A DNA stretch of 44,705 bases from Clostridia bacterium (GCA_017439545.1 JAFSIW010000024.1:1-44705), one strand, 5' to 3'. Numbered from the stretch's first letter, positions 1 to 6,939 are shown. The notes: generated from the letters alone by a model not told the origin. Translations and numbers: made by a program.

Positions 1-5
1 AATAG

Positions 6-118
6 TTGGTGTTGATTGCAAGAAGGGTCCACCCGTTCCCATCCCGAACACGGTAGTTAAGCTTCTTTGCGCCGACAATACTTGGTGGGAGGCCGCCTGG
101 GAAGATAGGTAATGCCAA
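6..118 (+). rRNA. rrf: 5S ribosomal RNA
   Basis: The conserved 5S core CCCGTTCCCATCCCGAACAC is present, followed by the usual AGTTAAGC segment. The ends (TTGGTGTT at 6-13, AATGCCAA at 111-118) pair to give helix I. The length of about 113 nt is normal. The window therefore starts at the tail of an rRNA operon whose 16S and 23S genes lie upstream. Exact processed ends are inferred from the terminal helix. Confidence 0.95.
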
Positions 119-159
119 CACAAATCGTCAACGCACACATTGTGTGCGTTGATGCATTT

Positions 160-235
160 GCCTTAATAGCTCAGTCGGTAGAGCACGCGGCTGTTAACCG
201 CGGTGTCGTAGGTTCGAGTCCTACTTGAGGCGCCA
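160..235 (+). tRNA. tRNA-Asn (anticodon GTT)
   Basis: This is a complete 76-nt cloverleaf with encoded CCA. The acceptor stem is GCCTTAA/TTGAGGC, the D-arm contains GCTCAGTCGGTAGAGC, the anticodon loop CTGTTAA has GTT at 193-195, and the T-arm contains GGTTCGAGTCC. It lies 41 nt after the 5S gene and is probably co-transcribed with the rRNA operon. The last 23 bases (213-235) are repeated exactly at 764-786, which marks this tRNA as a likely integration target. Confidence 0.97.
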
Positions 236-242
236 AACAAGA

Positions 243-270
243 AACACACCCAATCGGGTGTGTTTTTTGT
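243..270 (+). terminator. Rho-independent terminator after tRNA-Asn
   Basis: A 9-bp stem with arms AACACACCC (243-251) and GGGTGTGTT (256-264), an AATC loop and a T-run. It is the apparent end of the 5S/tRNA-Asn transcript. The same loop with a similar stem is reused at 5138-5166. Confidence 0.85.
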
Positions 271-340
271 TTGTTTCTTAAATTGGATTTGTACGCACTA
301 TGCTGTGGTTGTCAGTTGATTGCTTTACCGACTGAGCGTG

Positions 341-763
341 CGAAGGAGGTGGTAACGAGCCCGACCGCCGCCGGTGGCGGATACAGGGAGGAATGAAGGT
401 GTCCCTGAAAAGCAACGCTTTTTAGGGAGAGGAGAAACAACGGAGCATTTGAGTTTTCGGCGTAGACGAAAACGATAGTAGCGAAGTGTGTTTCGACGAG
501 GTGCCGCGGTCGAAAAAACCGAGGATCAGCACGGAGTGCCCGACAGTTTTTTCGGGCACCGCAAACGGCAATGAGTAACCCGTATTAGAATTTTTCGGTT
601 GGCGAAATCAGCCCAAAAAGGTTTGCGGTGGCAGATGCAGGCGGTATTCTGAGGTGACAAATGGGGGAGCAATGCGAAGCGCTGTCAAGCGAGCAGTGCG
701 ACTATGATTTGGAGGGAACCCGCTAAACCATTTTGCGGTTCTTCGGTGGGTGAAACAAAAATA
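341..763 (+). ncRNA. Candidate large structured non-coding RNA (family unidentified)
   Basis: This non-coding stretch holds many complementary arms separated by purine-rich linkers. A long-range pair CACCGCAAAC (557-566) with GTTTGCGGTG (621-630) is a perfect 10 bp. Local hairpins include GTGCCCGA/TCGGGCAC in 536-558, GTTTTCG/CGAAAAC in 452-472, AAAAGC/GCTTTT near 408-422, CAGGGA/TCCCTG near 384-408 and CCGCC/GGCGG at 365-380. The strand is inferred from the purine bias and from the strong terminator at 788-821. Length and tRNA adjacency recall the ROOL and GOLLD classes of large bacterial and phage RNAs, but no family signature was recognised. No clear promoter is visible, so it may depend on read-through. 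Confidence 0.45.
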
Positions 764-787
764 TTCGAGTCCTACTTGAGGCGCCAG

Positions 788-821
788 AAAAAACTCTTGT
801 TCGAAAGAACAAGAGTTTTTT
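788..821 (+). terminator. Strong Rho-independent terminator after the duplicated tRNA tail
   Basis: A perfect 15-bp stem (788-802 with 807-821) closed by a GAAA tetraloop, with a 3' arm ending in T6. It starts two bases after the second copy of the tRNA tail. A terminator this good suggests that the 341-786 region is transcribed on the plus strand. The A-rich 5' arm makes it potentially bidirectional. Confidence 0.85.
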
Positions 822-822
822 C

Positions 823-947
823 AGTTATATTCGCCTGCGGCGAGTTATATTGAGCTTCGCTCAGTTATATTTGCTTCGCAAGTGATATTCGCTTCGCGAG
901 TTTTGGAGGAGAATATAATATCACTTTTGCGATAGCAAAAATATCAC
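823..947. repeat. Multi-hairpin repeat, copy 1 (GTKATAT/ATATCAC-punctuated)
   Basis: Four left units each consist of a heptamer GTTATAT or GTGATAT followed by a short hairpin: TCGCC/GGCGA (831-843), TGAGC/GCTCA (851-863), TTGC/GCAA (871-881), TCGC/GCGA (889-899). A core starting GTTTTGGAGGAGAATATA follows. Two right units then carry the inverted heptamer ATATCAC (918-924 and 941-947) around the hairpin TTTTGC/GCAAAA. Left heptamers can pair with right ones, so the whole element is a branched palindrome. A longer relative lies at 14783-14956. Confidence 0.8.
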
Positions 948-953
948 TATCTC

Positions 954-982
954 TTGCGCCTCCACCACTTTTATGATATAAT
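954..982 (+). promoter_or_regulatory. Sigma-A promoter of the small membrane protein gene
   Basis: TTGCGC (954-959), a 17-bp spacer and TATAAT (977-982), placed 29 bp before the start codon at 1012. The -35 is imperfect and the -10 is perfect. It lies directly after multi-hairpin repeat copy 1. Confidence 0.6.
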
Positions 983-1011
983 ACCATTACAAAAAAGTTT
1001 AGGAGATAAAT

Positions 1012-1446
1012 ATGCGTAAAAATTTTTTATGGATGATGCTTGGTTCACTCGTTACAATACTTATAATATTATGTTTTTCTTTTTTTACAAGTTATGAAAA
1101 GAATACACAGCAGATGTTAGGTACAATGGTGGTATATAAACACGAAAGCATAACAACTCATCTGTCTTCCGATGTTTGTGCATATTTATCTGACGGAAAT
1201 CGTTCATTGTATTTTGGTAAGTTGCCATCTCAAGAATCTGCTATACAAATCAACAGTCCTGATAGAGCAACATTATATGTATATCCGCTGGATGATGATT
1301 CTATAATTATTAGATATGAGCCACGGAACGGAATTAAAAGAACCTATAAAAAATCCGGTTATGGAGATTTTAATCGCGTATTAAAAACCTTGTACGAGCT
1401 TACAGATAATGAAATTTTTAACGAAACAATAGATTACGATAATTAG
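1012..1446 (+). CDS. Small membrane-anchored hypothetical protein
   Basis: I do not recognise this 144-residue protein. It has one N-terminal hydrophobic segment (about residues 5-26, WMMLGSLVTILIILCFSFF), then a hydrophilic domain predicted to face outward or the cytoplasm, with acidic patches such as PLDDDS. The ribosome site AGGAGATAA lies just upstream of the ATG. The gene is markedly AT-richer than its neighbours and sits between two multi-hairpin repeats (823-947 and 1527-1581), so recent acquisition is plausible. It has its own promoter (954-982) and terminator (1501-1527), so it is a single-gene unit. The coding call rests on the promoter, ribosome site and membrane segment; the function is unknown. 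Confidence 0.75.
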   Translation: MRKNFLWMMLGSLVTILIILCFSFFTSYEKNTQQMLGTMVVYKHESITTHLSSDVCAYLSDGNRSLYFGKLPSQESAIQINSPDRATLYVYPLDDDSIIIRYEPRNGIKRTYKKSGYGDFNRVLKTLYELTDNEIFNETIDYDN

Positions 1447-1500
1447 ATAAGAAAATCCTCGGTTTTCACCCGGTTCTTTTCGGGCACGAGAGCCAACAAA

Positions 1501-1527
1501 GAAACCACCCGGTAGGGTGGTTTCTTG
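1501..1527 (+). terminator. Terminator after the small membrane protein gene
   Basis: A perfect 10-bp stem, GAAACCACCC (1501-1510) with GGGTGGTTTC (1515-1524), and a GGTA loop. The T-tract lies partly in the 3' arm and is interrupted by C. It is about 55 bp after the stop codon. Confidence 0.65.
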
Positions 1528-1581
1528 TTATATTCGCCTACGTTAAGGCATATCGCTCTGTGTGATAAGTACAGATATCAC
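1527..1581. repeat. Multi-hairpin repeat, copy 3 (degenerate)
   Basis: GTTATAT at 1527-1533 and ATATCAC at 1575-1581 form the ends. Imperfect internal arms (TCGCC/GGC and CTGT/ACAG) lie between them. This looks like an eroded, shortened member of the family seen at 823-947 and 14783-14956. The remaining sequence to 1775 is AT-rich and I see nothing functional in it. Confidence 0.5.
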
Positions 1582-1775
1582 TAATTTATGAGATTTTCCA
1601 ACCAAATTGCGATTTTTCTTGTTTCTGTTTGCCTAAAATATATAAACGCTCCATTTACATAAACAATATAATGACTTATAATTGTTTTGTAAAAAAAGAG
1701 GTAAATTCAAAACGGATTTATGCGAGGAGAACCGGTCATTCAACTCTTGGTTGAAATAAATCGTTTTACAAGTTA

Positions 1776-1804
1776 TTGCAAGCATATACAGCGTGTGATA
1801 TACT
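1776..1804 (+). promoter_or_regulatory. Sigma-A promoter of XRE regulator 1
   Basis: TTGCAA (1776-1781), a 17-bp spacer and TATACT (1799-1804), ending 50 bp before the ATG at 1855. It lies upstream of the longer in-frame ATG at 1825 but gives that start only a very short leader and no ribosome site. Confidence 0.55.
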
Positions 1805-1854
1805 CCAATTGAGCTGAAAAACAAGTGCACGGTACGCAAATTAGGAGGCACACA

Positions 1855-2640
1855 ATGAAGATTGGCAACAAGATCAGAGAATTGCGCAAGTTACGGGGAA
1901 TCACGCAGGAACAGTTGGCGGAGAGCATAGGAATTTCTTTTCAAGCTGTAAGCAAATGGGAAAATAATATTGCGCTTCCCGATATCACGCTTGCTCCTGT
2001 TTTGGCGAATTATTTTGGTGTATCCATGGATGAGCTGTTCGACTTCAATCGAAAGGAAATGGCGTGCGCGATTCAGAGCATAACCGATGAGGCCTATCAA
2101 TTCAGAGAGAGTGATCCTGCCGAGAGCAGGCGAATATTGGAAGAGGGGCTAACAAAATATCCTGACAACGACATTTTGTTAAACAATCTGCTTTACGTTT
2201 TGAATTATTCGGAAAAGCCGGATGAAACGATCAGCGTTGCCGGCAAATTGATCGAAAAAACTGTTCAGAGCGACGTGAAATACGATGCGTTTCGATTCCT
2301 TGCTTATGCTTATAAGGCAAAAGGGGATTTGGAACATGCAGAGGCTGCCATTGAACAAATTCCCGAAATATATTTTACTAAGTTGACAGAAAAAGCATAT
2401 CTTTTATCGGGAAAAGCGAAATTTGAAGCTGCCGAAAAGCAAAAATGGATCTCTTTTGAAAATCTGCTGCAAATGATGTGGAAGTTAGCAGAATATTACG
2501 AGGAAATCGGAGAGATTGAAAAAGCGACGAAAGAAACAGAAAAAGCGTTGGATCTCATAGCTGTCATCCAAAACACGCACTTTGACGTTTACCAAACCTA
2601 TTTTAACAAACAAATTGAGCGATTAAAAAACACCGAATAA
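1855..2640 (+). CDS. XRE-family transcriptional regulator with TPR-like C-terminal region
   Basis: This 261-residue protein begins with a Cro/CI-type helix-turn-helix (about residues 1-62): IRELRKLRGITQEQLAE, the recognition segment SFQAVSKWEN, then PDITLAPVLANYFGVSMDELF. The remainder (about 85-260) is alpha-helical with TPR-like pairs such as FLAYAYKAKGDLEHAEAAIEQ and LAEYYEEIGEIEKATKETEKAL. In this class such a domain usually senses a peptide or protein partner. The start at 1855 was chosen because AGGAGG lies at 1843-1848; the longer in-frame ATG at 1825 has no ribosome site. It is the first of three consecutive same-strand XRE genes with separate promoters. The target is unknown and could be its own promoter. 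Confidence 0.88.
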   Translation: MKIGNKIRELRKLRGITQEQLAESIGISFQAVSKWENNIALPDITLAPVLANYFGVSMDELFDFNRKEMACAIQSITDEAYQFRESDPAESRRILEEGLTKYPDNDILLNNLLYVLNYSEKPDETISVAGKLIEKTVQSDVKYDAFRFLAYAYKAKGDLEHAEAAIEQIPEIYFTKLTEKAYLLSGKAKFEAAEKQKWISFENLLQMMWKLAEYYEEIGEIEKATKETEKALDLIAVIQNTHFDVYQTYFNKQIERLKNTE

Positions 2641-2714
2641 GGATTTGTGATTTGTCAAGATCTGCGCTTCATCCCGATCTCAACCATTGGTTGGATGAGT
2701 CATCTTCGCCTCCA

Positions 2715-2743
2715 TTGATTCAAACGGCGATTTGTGTTATCAT
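2715..2743 (+). promoter_or_regulatory. Sigma-A promoter (extended -10) of XRE regulator 2
   Basis: TTGATT (2715-2720), a 17-bp spacer and TATCAT (2738-2743) preceded by TGT, an extended -10. The start codon follows at 2768 with the ribosome site AAAGGAGG between them. Confidence 0.65.
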
Positions 2744-2767
2744 TGAGTCAGCAAAGGAGGAGAGGGT

Positions 2768-3646
2768 ATGTCAATCAAGATGGGAGAAAACATTGCATAT
2801 TACCGAAAGAAAAAGGGGATGACCCAAGAGGAGTTGGGGGAGTTATTGAACGTTTCGGGTCAAGCGGTTTCCAAATGGGAAAACGGCGGTGTGCCCGATA
2901 TAGGTCTGCTCCCCGAATTGGCAAAGATTTTTGACGTGAGCATTGATGCTCTTTTTGGCCGCAAAAAGAAGATATCGGAAACAACAAAGGACGAAATATT
3001 GACCAAACTGTTCAAATACTGTTCTTACCATCACGTTCATCAAAAGGAGACGTTTGACTCGTTTCAGTTTCTGTTTGAATGTATTTGGAGCATCCAAAGC
3101 GCCTACCTTGGCAACGAGGAACTCCACGACTACAATGAAATTTTAGAACGGTATAAGTTCAATCCGCAAATTACTTCTCAAATTATTACCGACGAGGGAA
3201 CCACCTACCTTTCTCTTGTAAAAGGGTTTCCGCTATTCTGTGCGGTAAAGGATTCGCCGGAGATCTCGAAAAAAATATTAAACGAGGAAAGTTTTGGTGA
3301 GTTTTTCTCACTTTTGGCAAGCGATTACGGCATGAAAGCGGTTTTGTTTACCCAAAAAACCGCCGACCAAAACCAATATACGGGAAAAACCATTGCAGAA
3401 AAAATGGGGATCTCCGAAAAGGAATTTGAGGAAGTGCGTCCCCTGTTGGTGCAATACGGTTTGCTGCGGGAAGAAACCTTGCTGCTGGATGATAATCAGG
3501 TGAAAATATATCGTAGGAAAGATAATCCGGAACTGCGACCCATCCTTATGATGGCATATCAGTTTATCCACGCCAAACAGTGCTATTTTCATTTTCAGTC
3601 CTTTCGCACGGAACCCTATCTGAAAGAAGTGGCGGATGAGGATTGA
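2768..3646 (+). CDS. XRE-family transcriptional regulator 2
   Basis: This 292-residue protein has an N-terminal Cro/CI helix-turn-helix (residues about 5-65): IAYYRKKKGMTQEELGELL, SGQAVSKWENGG, PDIGLLPELAKIFDVSIDALFG. The remaining 220 residues form an uncharacterised, mostly helical domain with a winged-helix-like segment around residues 200-240 (GISEKEFEEVRPLLVQYGLL). The ribosome site AAAGGAGG precedes the ATG by about 8 bases. Its last 58 bp (3589-3646) recur almost exactly at 5043-5100, downstream of the third regulator, so this locus has been rearranged. Targets are unknown. Confidence 0.88.
   Translation: MSIKMGENIAYYRKKKGMTQEELGELLNVSGQAVSKWENGGVPDIGLLPELAKIFDVSIDALFGRKKKISETTKDEILTKLFKYCSYHHVHQKETFDSFQFLFECIWSIQSAYLGNEELHDYNEILERYKFNPQITSQIITDEGTTYLSLVKGFPLFCAVKDSPEISKKILNEESFGEFFSLLASDYGMKAVLFTQKTADQNQYTGKTIAEKMGISEKEFEEVRPLLVQYGLLREETLLLDDNQVKIYRRKDNPELRPILMMAYQFIHAKQCYFHFQSFRTEPYLKEVADED
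3589..3646 (+). repeat. 58-bp direct repeat, copy 1 (3' end of XRE gene 2)
   Basis: Starts TCATTTTCAGTCCTTTCGCA and covers the last 18 codons and stop of the 2768-3646 gene. It matches 5043-5100 at 56 of 58 positions. The two copies bracket the terminator, promoter and coding region of XRE regulator 3. Confidence 0.9.
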
Positions 3647-3720
3647 GTCTTCGATTATGAAACCGCTTCCTTTTATAACTTGAAACTTCAGTTGCCAACA
3701 AAAGTCAGCAGATAACATAA

Positions 3721-3756
3721 AACGAGCGGATGACTATATCATCCGCTCGTTTTTAC
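3721..3756 (+). terminator. Terminator after XRE regulator 2
   Basis: A perfect 13-bp stem, AACGAGCGGATGA (3721-3733) with TCATCCGCTCGTT (3739-3751), a 5-nt loop and a T-run. It isolates the second regulator from the third. Confidence 0.9.
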
Positions 3757-3832
3757 TTTTCCCCAACGGGGGTGGTGGTGAATTGCGGTTCGCTTTCACG
3801 CACACCGTGAATGGTTCTCAACAAATGAGAAG

Positions 3833-3861
3833 TTGTATTTTTTGGCCGTCTTTGCTACAAT
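3833..3861 (+). promoter_or_regulatory. Sigma-A promoter (extended -10) of XRE regulator 3
   Basis: TTGTAT (3833-3838), a 17-bp spacer and TACAAT (3856-3861) with TGC just before it (extended -10). The apparent upstream start of the reading frame at 3833 coincides with the -35, which rules that start out. Confidence 0.7.
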
Positions 3862-3910
3862 GAAAACAGAAAAAGTGCTTTTTCAATTTTTGAAAAATGA
3901 GGTGCGGTTT

Positions 3911-5041
3911 ATGCAACTGCAATTTGGTGAAAATTTGAAGCAACTGCGAAAAGAAAAACAGTTGACCCAGGAAAAGATCGCCGATGTATTCGGGGTTTCT
4001 TGTCAATCGGTGTCCCGTTGGGAGCTTAACATCTGTTATCCGGACGTGGAGTTGTTACCGGCGATTGCCAATTATTTTGGGGTGACCATTGATCAACTGT
4101 TGTCCAACGATGCCTCTTCCAAAGAGATCGATCGCTCTCGCTTTTTTGAAGAATTGGGCAAGATGGACGCTTGCGGGGAAGATACGGTGTATTTTATTCA
4201 GGACTTTTGTCGGAAATATCCCGACAACCCCGAGTACAAGTGGCATCTTGTGCGGGTGGCGTCTAACTGCGTTTTGTGGGGAGAGGGGGATTCAAACAGG
4301 GTGTACCCGATGCTGGAAAAAGGCGTTGAGGAATTAATAGAAACCAAATATCGGGATGCGGCCATTGAACGGATGATCGATGCCTGCCGGGAAGAAGACC
4401 TGGAAGATTGGCTGGCCTATGCACCCTATCACGCTACATACAATCGGCGGGGTTGTTTGGTCAGTCGGTATAACAGTCGATCGGGCTGCGATCAAGCCAT
4501 GTACATGCATCAGGGATTGGAAAACTTGGAAAAATTTGCCATTCAGTTGGATCGCCGTTTTCCCGATGCCTTTGGACCGGAGAAAAAAGGGGCGTACCAG
4601 GCACGAATCCTGCGGGTAATTGAAACCTTTGGGGACGGTACACAGCCACCCGACGGCTGGAAACTGTTTTATGCTTACAAACAGTTGGTGTTAGCCGCTT
4701 GCTTGTTTGCTACCGGCCAAACCGAGGATGGTTGGCGGCATTTTCATTCGGCCATAAAAAAGTATCAATACGTGTTTGCTTTGAAAGACACCTGGTTGGA
4801 TTTGGGCGGAGAATTGTTCTCTGATCTGAAAGTAAACAAAACCTGGACGGCGGCGATCGATGCACAGGGCAATGAATATGAGTTGTTTGGGATAGAAGCC
4901 CAATCCTTTTCTCAATTATTTGTTTTGCAACACCTACTGACGAATCCCCGTTGGGCGTGGTTTGACTCGGTGCGGGACACGCCGGCATACCGGGCGGCGG
5001 TAGAATGGGTGCAAAGCATAAAAGAAAACGAATCGACCTAA
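3911..5041 (+). CDS. XRE-family transcriptional regulator 3
   Basis: This 376-residue protein has an N-terminal helix-turn-helix (residues about 4-66): LKQLRKEKQLTQEKIADVFG, SCQSVSRWELN, PDVELLPAIANYFGVTIDQLL. A C-terminal domain of about 300 residues follows, helical and aromatic-rich (for example WHLVRVASNCVLWGEGDSNR), resembling the long helical sensor regions of Firmicutes XRE proteins whose ligands are mostly unknown. The ATG at 3911 was chosen over 3833 because 3833 lies inside the promoter; GAGGTG at 3899-3904 is a plausible ribosome site. The gene sits between two copies of a 58-bp repeat taken from the end of regulator 2, suggesting it was inserted or duplicated into place. Confidence 0.85.
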   Translation: MQLQFGENLKQLRKEKQLTQEKIADVFGVSCQSVSRWELNICYPDVELLPAIANYFGVTIDQLLSNDASSKEIDRSRFFEELGKMDACGEDTVYFIQDFCRKYPDNPEYKWHLVRVASNCVLWGEGDSNRVYPMLEKGVEELIETKYRDAAIERMIDACREEDLEDWLAYAPYHATYNRRGCLVSRYNSRSGCDQAMYMHQGLENLEKFAIQLDRRFPDAFGPEKKGAYQARILRVIETFGDGTQPPDGWKLFYAYKQLVLAACLFATGQTEDGWRHFHSAIKKYQYVFALKDTWLDLGGELFSDLKVNKTWTAAIDAQGNEYELFGIEAQSFSQLFVLQHLLTNPRWAWFDSVRDTPAYRAAVEWVQSIKENEST

Positions 5042-5042
5042 A

Positions 5043-5100
5043 TCATTTTCAGTCCTTTCGCACGGAATCCTATCTGAAAGAAGTGGCGGATGAGTATTGA
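5043..5100 (+). pseudogene. 58-bp repeat, copy 2: orphan 3' end of an XRE-like gene
   Basis: It matches 3589-3646 with two substitutions and still ends in an in-frame TGA, encoding a tail like that of regulator 2 (FQSFRTESYLKEVADEY). No upstream part of that gene is attached. It starts one base after the stop codon of regulator 3. This is the scar of a tandem duplication or insertion event. Confidence 0.8.
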
Positions 5101-5137
5101 TGAAACTTCGTCGCCGCTACGTGCCTACTCCCAAAGG

Positions 5138-5166
5138 AAAAACCACCCAATCGGGTGGTTTTTTTG
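5138..5166 (+). terminator. Terminator after the XRE cluster
   Basis: AACCACCC (5141-5148) pairs with GGGTGGTT (5153-5160), with flanking A/T pairs, an AATC loop and a T-run. It closes the regulator cluster. Confidence 0.9.
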
Positions 5167-5192
5167 GTAACAGGCGGATGCGGATGTTTTTC

Positions 5193-5221
5193 TTGAAAAT
5201 CTTCTTTTCCCGTGGTATAGT
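5193..5221 (+). promoter_or_regulatory. Sigma-A promoter of the glycosidase-like gene
   Basis: TTGAAA (5193-5198), a 17-bp spacer and TATAGT (5216-5221). The ribosome site GGAGGGGG (5231-5238) and a GTG start follow closely. Confidence 0.7.
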
Positions 5222-5242
5222 AAAGCCAAAGGAGGGGGTTTT

Positions 5243-6919
5243 GTGAAACGGATTTATCCTCGTGTGCAGTTGGAAGGCACCGATCTGCTTCGTCGGGTGG
5301 GTGTGATTTACGCGCAGATCTTAGGCGATCTGCTGATGAAGGTGGACGAAGGAGAGGGAGAGTATCCCAAGGGATTTTTTCACACCTCTACCACCAACGA
5401 AATGACCCCCAACTATTACCACGCAATGTGGTCCAGAGATGTGGGACGGGGCATCATCGAGCTGTGTCGGGCGGGGCTGATTGACGATGCGGCATCGGCT
5501 GTGGAATACCTGTTGAGCTTAGGCTTGGACTGCGGCGATCACTACGGTCGGGTGCTGGATTACAAAATCCCCAACCAACAATGGCTGTCCTACGAAGCCG
5601 ACGGAAACGTAAGCCTGTTGATGGGCTTTTATTCCTACTGGTGGTACAGCGGCAAGCAGCCGGAGATTGCCCGTCGTCTGCTGACCCACGCCGATCCCGT
5701 GCTGGGATGGTTTGAAAAGCTGGGAGACGCCTGCCCCTACGGCTTTTTGTTGGCCAGTCGGTCGGAATTATCGGGAAATCCCGATTGTGATACCTTGATC
5801 TATGCTGTTTACGCCACGTATGGTGGGATGGGTTGTTTGCGAGCCTATGCGCAAATGGCGGAATCCGTAGGGGATACCGCCCGTGCCCAACGCTATACCC
5901 ATCTTGCCCATCGGTTTGCCCAATCTTTATTGCGGGATCTGGTTTCTCGGGGAGAGGAATCGGAGCAAAACACCAAAACGCCTGCAGGCGTTTGGCTCAA
6001 CGGCTTGGATGCCGCCGACGGCAAGGCTGCCGAAACAGGGGATTTCGGTCCGATCTTTCCCATTCATCGGTGGACGCGTCAACTTCCCTTTGTGCTGGAC
6101 TACGACCGTCAAGCGGTGGCAGAGGAACCCTTTGCCGCAGTCAACCGGGCTTCTTACGCATACCTGCGGGACGGTATGGCAGAAGGCTACTATTTCCGCC
6201 GCTACGGGTTTGTGAGCTGTACCTGTTTTTCGGGTATGGGCGGGCGGCACGACGATACCATGGCAGGGTATGGACAAAATCTGTTTACCCAGGCGGCGCT
6301 ACTGCAGGATGACGTGAACGTGGTGACCAAGTGTATAGACGGAATCGCGCGGCTGGCTTACGACGGAGACGTGGTAAAGCCGCTGACTCCCGACCTGAAT
6401 CCTTGGGTGATGCACGAATGCTTTACCTTTGAAAACTACGAGCAGGGGCTCGACCACACCTTTGGGCGGGTGGGCGATGAGGCTCGCAAAATCATGCATA
6501 ATCCCGGCGATGAAGGAAATCTGGTGCAGTCGGCCGAAACCTTGAAGACCATCGCCATTATGGCAGGGATAACCACAAAAGACAATCAACTGTTCGTGTG
6601 TCCCCGCCTGCCTTGGGAGTGTTCGCGGGCGCAATTTCTTGATTTCCCCGCGGTGGGAGAGGATGGGACGGTTGCTCGTGTTTCCTATACCTTTACCGCC
6701 GAGCGGTGGAAAAATGAATATCGACTGGAAGTGAGCGGCGTGGAAAACTTTGATGCCGTAACGGTGCGGATCGGTCCGTTGCCACGGGTGCTGTTCAACC
6801 AAAAGGAACTGGAAAAAGAGTGGATGGTCACCCGTCATCATCAGGCCGGCTTTGCCGAAAAAACCGTGCCCACCAACCGTCGGTCCACGCTTACGTTTGT
6901 GTTGTACAACCAGCGGTAG
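5243..6919 (+). CDS. Probable six-hairpin (alpha/alpha)6 glycoside hydrolase
   Basis: This 558-residue protein lacks a signal peptide or membrane segment, so it should be cytoplasmic. The pattern of helices with conserved acidic and aromatic clusters (HAMWSRDVGRGIIELCRAGL near residue 60; DYKIPNQQWLSYEADGN near 108; GGRHDDTMAGYGQNLFTQAAL near 332; FENYEQGLDHTFGRVGDEAR near 395) is that of six-hairpin glycosidases. RD and DD/E pairs are typical catalytic-site contributors in such barrels. The C-terminal 90 residues look like a small beta domain. The exact GH family and substrate were not identified. The start is GTG with a strong GGAGGGGG site. It has its own promoter and is followed by the acyltransferase operon after about 85 bp without a clear terminator. 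Confidence 0.65.
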   Translation: MKRIYPRVQLEGTDLLRRVGVIYAQILGDLLMKVDEGEGEYPKGFFHTSTTNEMTPNYYHAMWSRDVGRGIIELCRAGLIDDAASAVEYLLSLGLDCGDHYGRVLDYKIPNQQWLSYEADGNVSLLMGFYSYWWYSGKQPEIARRLLTHADPVLGWFEKLGDACPYGFLLASRSELSGNPDCDTLIYAVYATYGGMGCLRAYAQMAESVGDTARAQRYTHLAHRFAQSLLRDLVSRGEESEQNTKTPAGVWLNGLDAADGKAAETGDFGPIFPIHRWTRQLPFVLDYDRQAVAEEPFAAVNRASYAYLRDGMAEGYYFRRYGFVSCTCFSGMGGRHDDTMAGYGQNLFTQAALLQDDVNVVTKCIDGIARLAYDGDVVKPLTPDLNPWVMHECFTFENYEQGLDHTFGRVGDEARKIMHNPGDEGNLVQSAETLKTIAIMAGITTKDNQLFVCPRLPWECSRAQFLDFPAVGEDGTVARVSYTFTAERWKNEYRLEVSGVENFDAVTVRIGPLPRVLFNQKELEKEWMVTRHHQAGFAEKTVPTNRRSTLTFVLYNQR

Positions 6920-6939
6920 TTTTGTTTTTTGCAAAATCC

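Larger units (their letters stand above)
213..786. mobile_element. 551-bp insert bounded by a duplicated tRNA-Asn 3' end (att-like repeats)
   Basis: The 3' end of tRNA-Asn, from TTCGAGTCC to GCGCCA, occurs at 213-235 and again exactly at 764-786, where no tRNA body precedes it. Such a duplicated tRNA tail is the classical footprint of tyrosine-recombinase integration at a tRNA gene. The interval has no convincing ORF and no integrase, so it is either a non-autonomous or decayed element, or a structured RNA gene that carries the tRNA tail at its own 3' end. The repeat is seen directly; mobility is inference. Confidence 0.6.

Noticed and set aside
236..763. Group I or group II intron in the tRNA
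   Set aside because: The tRNA is intact and not split, and I see no domain V-type hairpin or intron boundary sequence.
823..947. CRISPR array
   Set aside because: The punctuating heptamers are too short for CRISPR repeats, the intervals are self-complementary hairpins, the heptamer inverts mid-element and no cas gene is near.
1633..1851. Minus-strand 72-codon frame in the 1447-1854 gap
   Set aside because: It lies in AT-rich spacer, lacks a ribosome site and is antisense to the promoter of regulator 1.
3833..3910. Upstream start for XRE regulator 3
   Set aside because: The start codon coincides with the -35 box of its promoter.
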